From an uncultured Phycisphaerales bacterium (GTDB lineage: Bacteria; Planctomycetota; Phycisphaerae; Phycisphaerales; UBA1924), in the NCBI GenBank assembly GCA_937995595.1, contig CALKJW010000037.1, positions 36,786 to 100,785 of the forward strand: DNA of 64,000 nucleotides, written 5' to 3'. The translations under genes and the position numbers were made by a program. Positions 53,892 to 63,729 of this stretch are shown here, piece after piece. Under the pieces are notes generated by a model. That model was given only the letters and a program-made list of their open reading frames with translations, did no database searches and had not been told where the DNA came from. Each line of letters starts with the position of its first letter. Position 1 is the stretch's first letter.

Positions 53892-53992
53892 ACCGCAGAG
53901 GCGCAGTCAACCCACAGTCAGAAGGGATCTGATACGCTTCGGGAGTCGGAGTCGATCTTCGATTCCACCCGCGTCCTCGGCGTCCTCCGCGG
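53892..53992. repeat. palindromic intergenic repeat with ACCGCAGAGG motif, second copy
   Basis: ACCGCAGAGGCGCAG (53892-53906) can pair with the right side CGTCCTCGGCGTCCTCCGCGG (53972-53992, imperfect). The left motif matches the copy at 22270 in 14 of 15 bases. The unit occupies most of the gap after the protease gene. Confidence 0.6.
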
Positions 53993-54049
53993 CCCGGCGG
54001 TGGGTCCTGCCGTCGATCCATCACGCCCGAGATCGAGCGAGAGCCCGAA

Positions 54050-54583
54050 TCAGGCCCCCCACTCACCCGCGTAGCGCGTGACGAACGGCTTGCCGGGGCT
54101 CATCGCCGCGCCGTCGCGCGCGGCCAGTTCGTACAGGCGCTTGGCGATCTGGCGGATGTGCAGGGCGTCGTGCGCGGGCCAGGCGCAGAGCAGGTCGCCG
54201 GCGCGGATGGGCCCGAAGCGCGGGTGGTTGTGCGCCACCTGCCAGTCGGGGTCGCGCAGCGACCGCAGCCACGCGACCGATCGTGCGCGCTCCTCGGCGA
54301 AGGCCCGCACCTTCGCGCCGAGGTCCTGTTTCTGATACTCGCGCCGCGTCGCCCAGCCTTCGGGGTCGATGCCGGGCCATGGCGCGGCGGGGTCGCGCTG
54401 CGTGAGTTCGAGCCGGGCGCGGAAGTCGTCGGTCTCCTCGTCGACGAGGTGGCAGACGATCTCGAGGATGGACCACGCCCCGGAGGCGGGCTTGAGCCGC
54501 GCATCGTCGGGCGAGACCATCGCGGTCATCGCGGCGATGACCGAGGGCGCGCGTTCGAGTCGGAGAACGAGCTGTTCGATCAT
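54050..54583 (-). CDS. DinB-like four-helix protein
   Basis: A 177-residue helical protein of the DinB/YfiT-like group. The metal-binding His pattern is visible: His in VCHLVDEETDD (~residue 46) and two in WPAHDALHIRQIAKRLYEL (~140-155). Members bind divalent metals; several act as thiol transferases (mycothiol, bacillithiol), but many have no known function. It lies downstream of the gene at 54591 with a 7-bp gap, so they probably share a transcript. Confidence 0.8.
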   Translation of the reverse strand: MIEQLVLRLERAPSVIAAMTAMVSPDDARLKPASGAWSILEIVCHLVDEETDDFRARLELTQRDPAAPWPGIDPEGWATRREYQKQDLGAKVRAFAEERARSVAWLRSLRDPDWQVAHNHPRFGPIRAGDLLCAWPAHDALHIRQIAKRLYELAARDGAAMSPGKPFVTRYAGEWGA

Positions 54584-54590
54584 GAGAGGC

Positions 54591-55316
54591 TCAACTGCTC
54601 CCGGCGCGCATGCGCTCGATGCCCTCGGGGAAGGGGTAGTAGGGGAAGACGCCGACGTGCCCGGAGCGCCACATCGCGGGCGCGGGGTAGATGTCGCCGC
54701 GGAACCCGGCCTGGTACATGGTGCGCAGGACGGTCTCGAACGAGGGCTCCGTGCCGTCGGGCCCGAGCAGGCGGTTGGCGCGGGCGTTGAGGAAACTGAC
54801 GGCGGCGACGGGCTGGCGCTCGCGCCGGCCGCGGAGCATCTTCACGACCGTCGAGAACCCGCGCGAGAGGTCGTCGAGCGTGAAGTGGTCGCGCCCCTTG
54901 GGTCGCAGGAGCGCGAGGATGAGCAGGCTGTCGAGGTCGTACTTGAGGACGTAGGGCTCGCGGTCCTTGGCGGCGTGGATGGACACCGACTCCTGGAACA
55001 TGCGGGCGAAACTGGTGACGCCCTTGGCGGTCCACTGGCTGGTCTGGATGAGGTCGACCAGTTGGGCGATGATGCCGTGGGAGTTGTCGGTGTCGTTGAC
55101 GCCGCAGACGACGGCGCGGTAGCGCCCGTCGAGCATGTCGCGGAGCATGTCCTGCCCCCACAGCACGCGGATGCGCTCGACCGCGCCGGGCCCGACGCCC
55201 GCGCCGATCGGGCCGGAGGGCAGCAGCGTGACCTTGTCGGGGAAGGACTCGGCGGAGAGGAGCAGGTCGCCCTCGTCGTCGTAGAGTTTCATCGGCGGGC
55301 GTTCGCGGTTGGACAT
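54591..55316 (-). CDS. hypothetical protein, 241 residues
   Basis: I do not recognise this soluble protein. It starts MSNRERPPMKLYDDEGDLLL and includes VERIRVLWGQDMLRDMLDGRYRAVVCGVNDTDNSHG, LVDLIQTSQWTAKGVTSFARMFQESV, RPKGRDHFTLDDLSRGFSTVVKMLRGRR and GDIYPAPAMWRSGHVGVFPYYPFPEG. It may be a planctomycete-specific family. GAGGAG lies upstream of the ATG at 55316. It is probably cotranscribed with the DinB-like gene. Confidence 0.7.
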   Translation of the reverse strand: MSNRERPPMKLYDDEGDLLLSAESFPDKVTLLPSGPIGAGVGPGAVERIRVLWGQDMLRDMLDGRYRAVVCGVNDTDNSHGIIAQLVDLIQTSQWTAKGVTSFARMFQESVSIHAAKDREPYVLKYDLDSLLILALLRPKGRDHFTLDDLSRGFSTVVKMLRGRRERQPVAAVSFLNARANRLLGPDGTEPSFETVLRTMYQAGFRGDIYPAPAMWRSGHVGVFPYYPFPEGIERMRAGSS

Positions 55317-55413
55317 GGGCGTGCTCCTCATGGGGCTGCGCGGATCGTATCGCGCCGCCCGGCGCGGGGCGCACGCGGCGGGCAGCGGCCCGTGCCAATA
55401 CACTGGCCGGTGC

Positions 55414-56142
55414 GTGAAGGTCTCGGTCGTCATCCCGGTCTACAACGAAGCCGCGACCGTCCGCGAGGTGGTGCTGCGCGTGGCCGGCGCGCCGCTTGGC
55501 GCGGGCGTCGCGTCGCGCGAGATCGTCGTCGTCGACGACTGCTCGACCGACGGCACGCGGCGCGCGCTCGAAGCGCTCGCGGGCACGGAGGGCCTGTCGC
55601 TGATCCGGCTGGACCGCAACCGCGGCAAGGGCGCCGCGCTGCGCGAGGGCTTCGCCCGCGCGACGGGCGACGTGGTCGTCGTGCAGGACGCGGACCTGGA
55701 GTACGACCCGGCGGACCTGGCCGCGGTGCTGGGTCCGATCGTCGCGGGCGAGGCGGACGTGGTGTACGGCTCGCGCTTCGCGGACCGCTCGCGCGCGGCC
55801 CCGCGCGGACGGGGCAACCGCGCGCACCGGCTGGCCAACCGGCTGCTGACCGCGCTGTCGAACCTGACCACGGGCCTGCGACTGACCGACATGGAGACGT
55901 GCTACAAGGCGGCGCGGCGGGACGTGCTGTCGCGGGTCACGATCGAGGAGGACCGATTCGGCGTGGAGCCGGAACTGACGGCCAAGTTCGCCTCGCTGGG
56001 GTGCCGCGTGCGCGAGGTCGCGATCGGCTACGCCGGGCGGACGTACGCGGAGGGGAAGAAGATCGGCTGGAAGGACGGCGTGCGGGCGGTGTGGTGCATC
56101 GTGAAGTACGGCGTGCTGCGGCAGGGGCGGCCGGCGCGGTGA
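55414..56142 (+). CDS. glycosyltransferase family 2 (dolichol-phosphate mannosyltransferase-like)
   Basis: A 242-residue GT-A enzyme starting at a GTG: KVSVVIPVYNEAATVREVV. Motifs: EIVVVDDCSTDGTRRAL, NRGKGAALREGFARATGDVVVVQDADLEYDP (metal-binding DAD) and VYGSRFADRS. The lipid-binding end includes LLTALSNLTTGLRLTDMETCYKAARR and FGVEPELTAKFASLGCRVREVAIGYAGRTYAEGKKIGW. This layout is that of polyprenyl-phosphate sugar transferases, likely at the inner face of the membrane. No membrane helix of its own. Confidence 0.9.
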   Translation: MKVSVVIPVYNEAATVREVVLRVAGAPLGAGVASREIVVVDDCSTDGTRRALEALAGTEGLSLIRLDRNRGKGAALREGFARATGDVVVVQDADLEYDPADLAAVLGPIVAGEADVVYGSRFADRSRAAPRGRGNRAHRLANRLLTALSNLTTGLRLTDMETCYKAARRDVLSRVTIEEDRFGVEPELTAKFASLGCRVREVAIGYAGRTYAEGKKIGWKDGVRAVWCIVKYGVLRQGRPAR

Positions 56143-56148
56143 GCGCGT

Positions 56149-57111
56149 TCAGGCGCGAGCGCGCCACCGGCCGACGAGTTCGGCCGCGGCGGCGGGCCAA
56201 TCGGGGTACGAGAACTCGAAGCCCGCTTCGAGCAGGCGCGCGGGGACGACGCGCCGGCTCTTAAGGACCAGTTCCGTCTCGGTGCGCATCAGGAAAGCGC
56301 CGATCTCGAGCATGAGCCGCGTGGCGGGCAGGGCGATGCGCACGCCCATGGCGCGGCGGAGGGCGCGCATGAACTCGGCGTAGGGCAGCGGGTTGGGCGA
56401 GCAGATGTTGACCGGGCCGGCGAGTTGCTCGTGCAAGATCAGGAACTCGACGGCGCGGACAAAGTCGGCCTCGTGGATCCAGGAGACGTACTGCCCGCCG
56501 CCGGCCGCGTTGCCGCCGAAGCCGCGCCTCGTGAGAGTCGCGAGTGTGTCGAAGACGCCGCCCCTGTCGGGGCTCATGACCGCCGCGCTGCGCATGGCGA
56601 CGCGGCGCGTGGTCGGGGTCCTCGCGGCATCGAGTTCGCGCTCCCAGGCCCGCGCGAGATCGACGCTGAACTGCCAGGTGTCCGGCGCGCCGCGCTCCTC
56701 CGGCCCGCCGCCGATGATGCCGGCCGCCTCGTCGTTGGGCGCGTCGAACCGGTGCGCGTAGATCGTCGCGGTGCTGGCCTGAAGCCAGAGCCGCGGCGGT
56801 CGCGCCGCGCGCGCGATGGCGTTGCCGACGGCGCGCGTCGAGCCGATGCGCGAGTCCGTGATCTCGCGCCGGTTCGCGGCGTTGGAGCGGCAGTTCATGC
56901 CGCGACCGGCGAGGTTGATGACCACGTCCGCCCCGTCGATCTCGCCCGCCCACGGGCCGAGGGAGACCGCGTCCCACACGATGGTGCGCCACGGCGTGCC
57001 CGCCGCGCCGGCCCGCCGGCTGAGGACGACAACCTCGTCGCCTCGCCGGCGGAAGTGCCGCGCGAGGATCGTGCCCACCTGCCCGCTGCCGCCGGGGATG
57101 ACGATCTTCAT
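56149..57111 (-). CDS. TIGR01777-type NAD(P)-dependent epimerase family protein
   Basis: A 320-residue short-chain dehydrogenase-like protein. N-terminal MKIVIPGGSGQVGTILARHF is the dinucleotide loop. Later come DGADVVINLAGRGMNC, STRAVGNAI, WLQASTATIYAHRFD (the usual catalytic region, here YAH rather than YxxxK) and the DUF1731 tail (ALRRAMGVRIALPATRLMLEIGAFLMRTETELVLKSRRVVPARLLEAGFEFSYP). The family's E. coli member is YfcH; the reaction is unknown. Convergent with the glycosyltransferase by 6 bp. Confidence 0.88.
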   Translation of the reverse strand: MKIVIPGGSGQVGTILARHFRRRGDEVVVLSRRAGAAGTPWRTIVWDAVSLGPWAGEIDGADVVINLAGRGMNCRSNAANRREITDSRIGSTRAVGNAIARAARPPRLWLQASTATIYAHRFDAPNDEAAGIIGGGPEERGAPDTWQFSVDLARAWERELDAARTPTTRRVAMRSAAVMSPDRGGVFDTLATLTRRGFGGNAAGGGQYVSWIHEADFVRAVEFLILHEQLAGPVNICSPNPLPYAEFMRALRRAMGVRIALPATRLMLEIGAFLMRTETELVLKSRRVVPARLLEAGFEFSYPDWPAAAAELVGRWRARA

Positions 57112-57169
57112 GGCAAGTGATAGCCGGGTGCGGAGTTTTTCGGCGCGGCGGAGAAGGTACACTGCGCCC

Positions 57170-59245
57170 ATGAGCAGCGGCAACCCGGCGTCGGCCGGCC
57201 TGACACTCGTCGAGAAGATCGCGACCCGGTACGCGGTGGGCCTGCGTCCGGGGCGGGTGGTGCGTGCGGGCGACTTTGTCACGATTCGACCCAAGCACGT
57301 GATGACGCACGACAACACGGGCGCGGTGCTGCCGAAGTGGAAGGAGATGTTCAAGGGGACCGGCACGGAGCCGCGCATCGCGGACCCGCACCAGCCGGTG
57401 TTCGCGATCGACCACGACATCCAGAATGTGACGCCGGAGAACCTCGGCAAGTACGCCAGGATCGAGTCGTTCGCCAACGAGCACGGGATCGACTTCTACC
57501 CGGCGGGGACGGGGATCAGCCACCAGGTGATGGTCGAGCAGGGGTACGTGGTGCCGGGGTCGATGGTTGTCGGCAGCGACTCGCACTCGAACCTGTACGG
57601 CGCGCTGGGCGCGCTGGGCACGCCCGTGGTGCGGACCGACGCGGCGAGCATCTGGGCGACGGGGGTGACGTGGTGGCAGTGCCCGCCGGCGGCGCGCGTG
57701 ACGCTCAGGGGGACGCTTCGCCCGGGCGTGGTGGGCAAGGACGTGATCGTCGCGTTGTGCGGGGTCTTCAATCAGGACGAGGTGCTGAACCACGCGGTGG
57801 AGTTTCACGGCCCGGGCGTGGCGGGGCTGACGATCGACCAGCGGATGTCGATCGCGAACATGACGACCGAGTGGGGCGCGCTGGCGGGCGTGTTCCCGTT
57901 CGACGAACGGACGCGGGACTACCTGCTGTCGCGCGCGGAGTACTTCGCCAGGGGCCGACGGCCCGGCACGCGGCACACCGGCTCGCTCGGTTCGTACACA
58001 CGCGCGGAGGTCGAGGGGTGGTGGGCGGAGCACAGCGGCAAGGCGGCAAACGCAGGAGGGGACCCGTTCGCCGCGGACGCCGATGCACGCTACGCGGTCG
58101 AACTTGAGATCGACCTCTCGACGATCGTGCCGCACGTGTCGGGGCCGAACGACGTGAAGACCATGCACGCGCTGCCGGAGATCGAGGCCAGGCGCGTGGC
58201 GATCAACAAGGCGTGGCTGATGTCGTGCGTGAACGCGCGGTACGAGGACATCGCCGAGGCGGCGCGGATCGTGAGGGGCAGGCGCGTCGCGCCGGGCGTC
58301 GAGTTCTACCTCGCCGCGGCGAGCGCGGAGACGCAGGAGCGCGCCGTGCGCGACGGGCACTGGGGCGCGCTGCTCGAGGCAGGCGCGATCGAACTGCCGC
58401 CCGGCTGCGGCACGTGCATCGGGCTCGGCCGCGGCACGATCAAGGCCGGCGAGGTCGGCATCAGCGCGACGAACCGGAACTTCGAGGGCCGGATGGGCGA
58501 CCGGGCGGGGTTGGTGTACCTGGGTTCGCCGGCGGTCGTCGCCGCCAGCGCGGTGGCGGGGTACATCTGCTCGCCGACGAAGTTCGAGAACGTGAAGGTG
58601 TCGGCGAGAGTGGTCGGGAACGGGAAGCACGCCGCGGACGGCGGCGCGCTCGCCGCGGACGGTGCGGCGAGGAGCGCGGTCGAGGTCATCGAGGGCTTCC
58701 CGGCGCGGGTGCGGGGGAGGCTGCTGTGGCTCGACCGGGACAACCTCAACACCGACGGCATCTACGCGGGCAAGCACACGTACAACGACAAGTTGACGCC
58801 GCCGGAGATGGCGCAGTTCATCTTCGAGAACTACGACCCGGACCTGCGCACCAGGGCGCGCGCGGGCGACGTGATCGTGAGCGGGCTGAACTTCGGCACC
58901 GGGTCCAGCCGCGAACAGGCCGCGACCGCGCTCAAGGCGTTCGGCATCCCGTGCGTGATCGCGGCGAGTTTCTCGGAGACCTACAAGCGGAACGCGTTCA
59001 ACAACGGGTTCGTGGTGTTCGAGTGCCCGGACCTGGTCGCGGCGCTGCGAGCGGGGCTGGCTGGTACCGGCACTGAGAAGACGCGCGTGCTGGGCGAGGT
59101 CGAGGTCGATTACACGGCGTCGGTCGTGCGATTCGGCGGGAGAGCGTTCGCATTCCCGCCGCTGAGCCCGGTGGCGCAGGAGTTGGTGGTGGCTGGCGGT
59201 GCGGAGGAAGTGGTGAGAAGGAGACTGGCCGCGTCGACCGCCTGA
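57170..59245 (+). CDS. homoaconitase/aconitase superfamily protein, both subunits fused
   Basis: A 691-residue dehydratase with large and small subunits in one chain. The [4Fe-4S] Cys residues are in LMSCVNARYEDI and GCGTCIGLGRG. The N-terminus HVMTHDNTGAVLPKW and the stretches FAIDHDIQNVTPENLGKY, GIDFYPAGTGISHQVMVEQG, DAASIWATGVTWWQCPP, KDVIVALCGVFNQDEVLNHAVEF and MTTEWGALAGVFP closely resemble fungal homoaconitase Lys4. The swivel end has FGTGSSREQAATALKAFGIP. It could act in an alpha-aminoadipate lysine route or as the organism's aconitase; sequence alone cannot decide. ATG at 57170. Confidence 0.85.
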   Translation: MSSGNPASAGLTLVEKIATRYAVGLRPGRVVRAGDFVTIRPKHVMTHDNTGAVLPKWKEMFKGTGTEPRIADPHQPVFAIDHDIQNVTPENLGKYARIESFANEHGIDFYPAGTGISHQVMVEQGYVVPGSMVVGSDSHSNLYGALGALGTPVVRTDAASIWATGVTWWQCPPAARVTLRGTLRPGVVGKDVIVALCGVFNQDEVLNHAVEFHGPGVAGLTIDQRMSIANMTTEWGALAGVFPFDERTRDYLLSRAEYFARGRRPGTRHTGSLGSYTRAEVEGWWAEHSGKAANAGGDPFAADADARYAVELEIDLSTIVPHVSGPNDVKTMHALPEIEARRVAINKAWLMSCVNARYEDIAEAARIVRGRRVAPGVEFYLAAASAETQERAVRDGHWGALLEAGAIELPPGCGTCIGLGRGTIKAGEVGISATNRNFEGRMGDRAGLVYLGSPAVVAASAVAGYICSPTKFENVKVSARVVGNGKHAADGGALAADGAARSAVEVIEGFPARVRGRLLWLDRDNLNTDGIYAGKHTYNDKLTPPEMAQFIFENYDPDLRTRARAGDVIVSGLNFGTGSSREQAATALKAFGIPCVIAASFSETYKRNAFNNGFVVFECPDLVAALRAGLAGTGTEKTRVLGEVEVDYTASVVRFGGRAFAFPPLSPVAQELVVAGGAEEVVRRRLAASTA

Positions 59246-59264
59246 TCGGCCGATCCTGCAGGAC

Positions 59265-60884
59265 CTACGCCGCGTCGTGTTGCGGATCGGGTTCGGCGCT
59301 CCGCGCCTCGGCGTCGGCGTCCTCGGCCGCCGGGCGCGGCGCAAGATAGTTGGCCGCACGCCACAGGTGGTACGCCACGCGGTCCATCCACAGCAGCGCA
59401 TCGACCCAGCGCACCGCGAGATCCGGGTCGATCTTTCTTGCCGCGGCGTCCTCCAGCAGCACCTTGCGCTCTGCGCGGCGGAGGTCGGCGATCGAGGTTG
59501 CCAGTTCGCGGGCCCGCTCGGGGTCCGGCTCTCGGCCCGCCGCGGCGTGTTCGAGCGCCTCGCCGAGCCGCTGGGCGCACTCGTCGACCACGGGCGTGCC
59601 GAGCGACACGCCGCCCGCGGGCGCGCGGCGCACCGCGCCGATCAGGCGCGCCGCGTGATCGATGGCGTGCAGCGTCGCGGCCATTCGCCCGACCTCGGCC
59701 GGGCTCTGCTGGGCCTGCGCAAGACCGTGCACGAACGATCGGACGCGATCGACCGCGACCTCGGCCTCGTGCAGGCGTCGCTCGTCGAACCGGCCGCGTC
59801 GCAGCGCGCTCGCCCCGGCCGCGGCGGCCTCCTGCACGATCTCCAGCAGCGCGCGTCGCGCCGCCTCCATCGCGACCGGGCCGACGGTGGCGACGGCGGG
59901 GTCGAGGAACCGCGCCGGCCCCGCGGCGCGCTCGGGCACGATGCGTTCGATCATCCGCGAGAACGGCCGCAGGACCGGGAAGAGCAGCACCACGCCCAGC
60001 ACGTTGAACGCGGTGTGGAACGCCGCGAGCGCCGTCGGCGCGTCGATCGCGCCGCCGTGCCCGTCCATGGCGTTGACGAGGTCGGCGACGAGGTGCACGA
60101 ACAGCGGCAGGACGGCGAAGGCGACCGCGCCGGTGAACACGTTGAAGAGGACGTGCGCCAGCGCGGTGCGCCTGGCCGCGGTCGTCGCGCCGATCGCCGC
60201 GAGCGCGGAGGTGACGGCGGTGCCGATGTTCTGGCCGATGGCCAGCGCGGCGGCCTGCTCGACGTTGATCGCGCCGCTCGCGACCGCGGCGAGTGTGGTC
60301 GCCATCGCCGCGCTGGACGACTTCATCACCACGGTCATGAGCACGCCGAACCCGACGAGGACGAGGCGCCCGCCAAGCCCGGCCGAGGGCAGGTCGGCGG
60401 GCGACATCCGCGCGGCAAGGTCGCCCATCCCCCTTTGCAGCATGTCGATGCCGACGAACAGCAGGCCGAAGCCCGCGAGGGCGACGCCCGCGTGGGCGAC
60501 CCGGCCACGGCCCATCAGGCGCATGGCGACGCCGACGAAGATGAACGGCGGGACGATCGAACCCAGCGAGACCTTGAAGCCCAGTTGCGAGACGATCCAG
60601 CCGGTGCTGGTGGTGCCGATGTTGGCGCCGAAGATCACGCCGACGGCCTGCGGGAAGGTCATCAGGCCCGCGCTGACAAAGCCGATGGTTGTGATCGTCG
60701 TCGCGGTGGAGGACTGCACGAGTGCGGTCGCCACCGCCCCGGAGACCATGCCCGAGATCGGCCCGGCGACGACGCGCATCAGGATCCTGCGGAGCGCATC
60801 GCCCGCCAGGGCCTTGAGGCCGTCGGTCATCAGGACCATGCCCAGCAGAAAGACCCCGAGCCCGCCCGTCAGCAGCACGACCAT
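59265..60884 (-). CDS. Na/phosphate cotransporter with PhoU-like tail
   Basis: A 539-residue protein of the Na/Pi-cotransporter II family. The duplicated membrane core has the QSS motif twice, as ALVQSSTATTIT and VVMKSSSAAMAT (degenerate), each followed by a GxNIGT stretch (IFGANIGTTSTGWIV, AIGQNIGTAVTSAL). About nine helices end near residue 320, then a PhoU-like helical domain (LHEAEVAVDRVRSFVHGLAQ, VVDECAQRLGEALEHAAAG) of ~200 residues. It imports phosphate with sodium, or may export it. A 46-bp gap separates it from the kinase gene upstream on the same strand. Confidence 0.88.
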   Translation of the reverse strand: MVVLLTGGLGVFLLGMVLMTDGLKALAGDALRRILMRVVAGPISGMVSGAVATALVQSSTATTITTIGFVSAGLMTFPQAVGVIFGANIGTTSTGWIVSQLGFKVSLGSIVPPFIFVGVAMRLMGRGRVAHAGVALAGFGLLFVGIDMLQRGMGDLAARMSPADLPSAGLGGRLVLVGFGVLMTVVMKSSSAAMATTLAAVASGAINVEQAAALAIGQNIGTAVTSALAAIGATTAARRTALAHVLFNVFTGAVAFAVLPLFVHLVADLVNAMDGHGGAIDAPTALAAFHTAFNVLGVVLLFPVLRPFSRMIERIVPERAAGPARFLDPAVATVGPVAMEAARRALLEIVQEAAAAGASALRRGRFDERRLHEAEVAVDRVRSFVHGLAQAQQSPAEVGRMAATLHAIDHAARLIGAVRRAPAGGVSLGTPVVDECAQRLGEALEHAAAGREPDPERARELATSIADLRRAERKVLLEDAAARKIDPDLAVRWVDALLWMDRVAYHLWRAANYLAPRPAAEDADAEARSAEPDPQHDAA

Positions 60885-60930
60885 GGGCCAAGGTTAGACC
60901 GCGTGAGGCGGCACGCGACGGGCCGCGCGT

Positions 60931-63561
60931 TCAGCCTCCCGATCCGGCGCGCCTGCGCCACGCGGCCTCGTCGTCGGGCCGCCCGGTCTTCGCGTACAGG
61001 TCGGCGATCTGCCGCGCGGCGTTCGTCACGCGCCAACTCGTCTCCGGCAGGACCGCCCGCAGGCCCTCGTACCCCGCGAGCATGAGCGGCTCGGCTTCGG
61101 CGAAGCGCTGCTGCTCGTAGAGCGCCTGGGCGAGGTTGAGCCGGCCCTGGGCGCGCATCCAGTGATCCTCCGGGAGCGCGCGGTCGAGCCCGTGGATCAT
61201 CGCGCGGAAGACCGCCTCCGCGTCCGCGGGCTTGCCCGCGTCGAGCAGCAGCAGGCCCAGACTGTTGCGGGACGACAGCGCGGGCACCGAGTCCGGGCCG
61301 CCGATGCGCTCCTGCGCCGCCAGCACACGCCTCAGGATCGCCTCGGCCTGGGGTAACCGGCCGCGGAGGTGCTCGCACCGGCTGAGGTTGTGGAGGTACG
61401 TGAGCGTCGCGCGGTGCTCCGGCCCGAGCACGCGCTCGGCGGTCTGGACCGCGCCGCTGAGCAGCGCGAACTGTTCGTCGTACCTCTTCTGCCCTTCGAG
61501 GATCAACGCCAGGACGTTGGCCGTCGTCAGCGTCTCGCTGTGTTCGGCGCCGTAGATGCGCTGCTTGTCGGCCAGCACGCCGCGGCAGACGTCCTCGGCC
61601 TCAGGCAGACGCCCCATGTTCTGGAGGATCGAGGCGCGGATGCTGCGTGCCTGCAACGACGCGGGCGCGTCGGGGCCGAGCGTCGCGCGCGAGAGGTTCA
61701 CAAGTTCGGCGGCGGTGCGTTCGGCCTCGTCGAGGCGGCCGAGGTCCTCGAGCACGTCGGCGATGCTGGCCAGCGTCTCCAGCGTCGGCTTGGCGCCGGC
61801 GCCCAGCGCGTTCTCCTGCGCCGCGTGGACCTCGCGGTACAGCGACAGCGCGCCCTCCATGTCGCCGCCGAGTTGCACCGTGAACGCCAGCAGGCTGCGC
61901 GTCGCGAGCGTGTCGGGGTCGGCCGCGCCCAGCGCCTTGGTGCGCAGCGCGGCGACGGCCTCGAGTTCGCGCCGGGCCTCGTCGGTGCGGCCGAGTTCGA
62001 TCAGCGACGCCGCGGCGTTGAACCGGCTGGTCAGCGTCTCGCGGTGCTCGGGCCCGAGCGCCCGCTCGCGCAACTCGCGGGCGCGGGTCAACTGCTCCAG
62101 CGCCTGCTCGTAGCGGCCGAGTTGGTGGTAGGTCTCGCCGAACAGTTCGCGTATGTCGCTCTCGGCCCGGGGGTCCTTCTCGAAGGCCGCGCCGATCCCC
62201 GACGCCGCGTCGTCCAGAACCTCGCGGACCGTGATCTCGCGGCCCCTGGCCCGCGCGGGATCGACGGACGAGAACACGCCCCGCAGGAAGCCGCTCGTCG
62301 ACTCGGCCACCGTGCGCTGGCGCGCCTCGCGCTGCCGCGCGTCGCGTTCCGACTCGGCCGCGGCGCGGGCCTGCATCAGTCCCGCGCTGGTCCCGACGAT
62401 CCCCGCCAGCAGCAGCGCGAGCATCCCCGCGCCCGCGACGACCGCGCCGCGGTGCCGGCGGACGAACTTGCGCGCCCGATACGCCGCGGACTCGGGCCCG
62501 GCCTCCAGCGGCCGGCCCTCGAGGTAGTTGCGCAGGTCGCGGGCTAGGTCCGCAGGCGACCCGTAGCGCTCGGCGCGGTCCTTCCGCATCGCCTTGAGCG
62601 GGATCCAGTCCAGTTCGCGCCGGAGTTCCGCGGCCAGTTCGCCGGGCGCGGCGCGTCGGCGGTCGGCGACCGCGGAACCGTCTGCGGGCGCGAGGCTGCT
62701 CAGGCGGGTGCTCGGCTTGGGCGGGTCGACCTCGCGGATGATGCGCGCGATCTCGGCGAGGCCGCGGCTGCGCAGGTCGCGGGATTCGAACGGCGGCACG
62801 CCGACGATCAGTTCGTACAGCACGACGCCGAGCGAGTAGACGTCCGCCCGCGTGTCGATGTCCTCGGCGCCGGGCGAGCCGGACCCGGGCGCGCCGCCGG
62901 CCTGCTCGGGGCTCATGTACTCGGGCGTGCCGACCCAGTGCCCGGCCTCGGTGAAGGCCGTTCTCGCCGCGACCGCGGCCGTGACGGCCTTGGCCACGCC
63001 AAAGTCGATGACCTTGGGCACGGGGTGGTCCGCGCCGCTGGGCGCGCCGACGAGGATGTTGCCGGGCTTGAGGTCCCTGTGCACGATGCCCTTGGTGTGC
63101 GCGTGCTGCACGGCCTCGCACACGGGGATCATGAGTTCGACACGCTGGCGCGTCGTGAGGCGGGCACGGTCGCAGAACTCGGTGATCGGCTCGCCCTGCA
63201 CGTACTCCATCACGAAGTACGGCCGGCCCTGCGGGGTCAGCCCGCCGTCGAGCACCTTGGCGACGTTGGGATGGTCCATCAGCGCCAGCGCCTGCCGCTC
63301 CTGCTCGAAGCGCGCGAGCACCAAGCGCGAATCCATCCCCGGCTTGATCAGTTTGACCGCGACGCGCTGGACGAACGGCTCGCGCCGCTCGGCGAGCCAG
63401 ACCTCGCCGAATCCGCCCTCGCCGAGGACCTGCACGAGTCTGTACGGGCCGATCTGGTCGCCCGGCCTCGCGACGGGCATCGACGGCCCGGCGGGCGCGT
63501 GCGGCGGTGCGCCACCGTCGCTTGTCACCTGTGTCGGCCGGTCGTGGATGTTGCCGCTCAT
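60931..63561 (-). CDS. serine/threonine protein kinase with TPR-rich C-terminus
   Basis: An 876-residue membrane-anchored kinase. The cytoplasmic kinase domain is at residues ~38-330: LGEGGFGEVWLAERREPFVQRVAVKLIK (Gly loop, Lys), GIVHRDLKPGNILV, VIDFGVAKAV and GTPEYMSPEQAGG. One membrane helix (GAVVAGAGMLALLLAGIVGTSAGL) follows at ~375. The outer ~470 residues are repeats of TPR type (YHQLGRYEQALEQLTRARELRERALGPEH and similar), as in many planctomycete Hanks-type kinases. It probably senses or scaffolds envelope partners. The gene is divergent from the terminal dehydrogenase gene. Confidence 0.92.
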   Translation of the reverse strand: MSGNIHDRPTQVTSDGGAPPHAPAGPSMPVARPGDQIGPYRLVQVLGEGGFGEVWLAERREPFVQRVAVKLIKPGMDSRLVLARFEQERQALALMDHPNVAKVLDGGLTPQGRPYFVMEYVQGEPITEFCDRARLTTRQRVELMIPVCEAVQHAHTKGIVHRDLKPGNILVGAPSGADHPVPKVIDFGVAKAVTAAVAARTAFTEAGHWVGTPEYMSPEQAGGAPGSGSPGAEDIDTRADVYSLGVVLYELIVGVPPFESRDLRSRGLAEIARIIREVDPPKPSTRLSSLAPADGSAVADRRRAAPGELAAELRRELDWIPLKAMRKDRAERYGSPADLARDLRNYLEGRPLEAGPESAAYRARKFVRRHRGAVVAGAGMLALLLAGIVGTSAGLMQARAAAESERDARQREARQRTVAESTSGFLRGVFSSVDPARARGREITVREVLDDAASGIGAAFEKDPRAESDIRELFGETYHQLGRYEQALEQLTRARELRERALGPEHRETLTSRFNAAASLIELGRTDEARRELEAVAALRTKALGAADPDTLATRSLLAFTVQLGGDMEGALSLYREVHAAQENALGAGAKPTLETLASIADVLEDLGRLDEAERTAAELVNLSRATLGPDAPASLQARSIRASILQNMGRLPEAEDVCRGVLADKQRIYGAEHSETLTTANVLALILEGQKRYDEQFALLSGAVQTAERVLGPEHRATLTYLHNLSRCEHLRGRLPQAEAILRRVLAAQERIGGPDSVPALSSRNSLGLLLLDAGKPADAEAVFRAMIHGLDRALPEDHWMRAQGRLNLAQALYEQQRFAEAEPLMLAGYEGLRAVLPETSWRVTNAARQIADLYAKTGRPDDEAAWRRRAGSGG

Positions 63562-63729
63562 ACCGGGTGCATGCTATGAGCGGGATGTCCGCGAACGAGC
63601 GTTGGCAAAGCGACGCACGGACGCCGCGCCGTTCCACGCGCAACGGGCCGATTCGCGGTTTGACGGTCCGGTCGCTATTCTGTGGCTGAAGGGGCCGACG
63701 CGCAGGCCGCCTGCGGATCACCACTGGCT

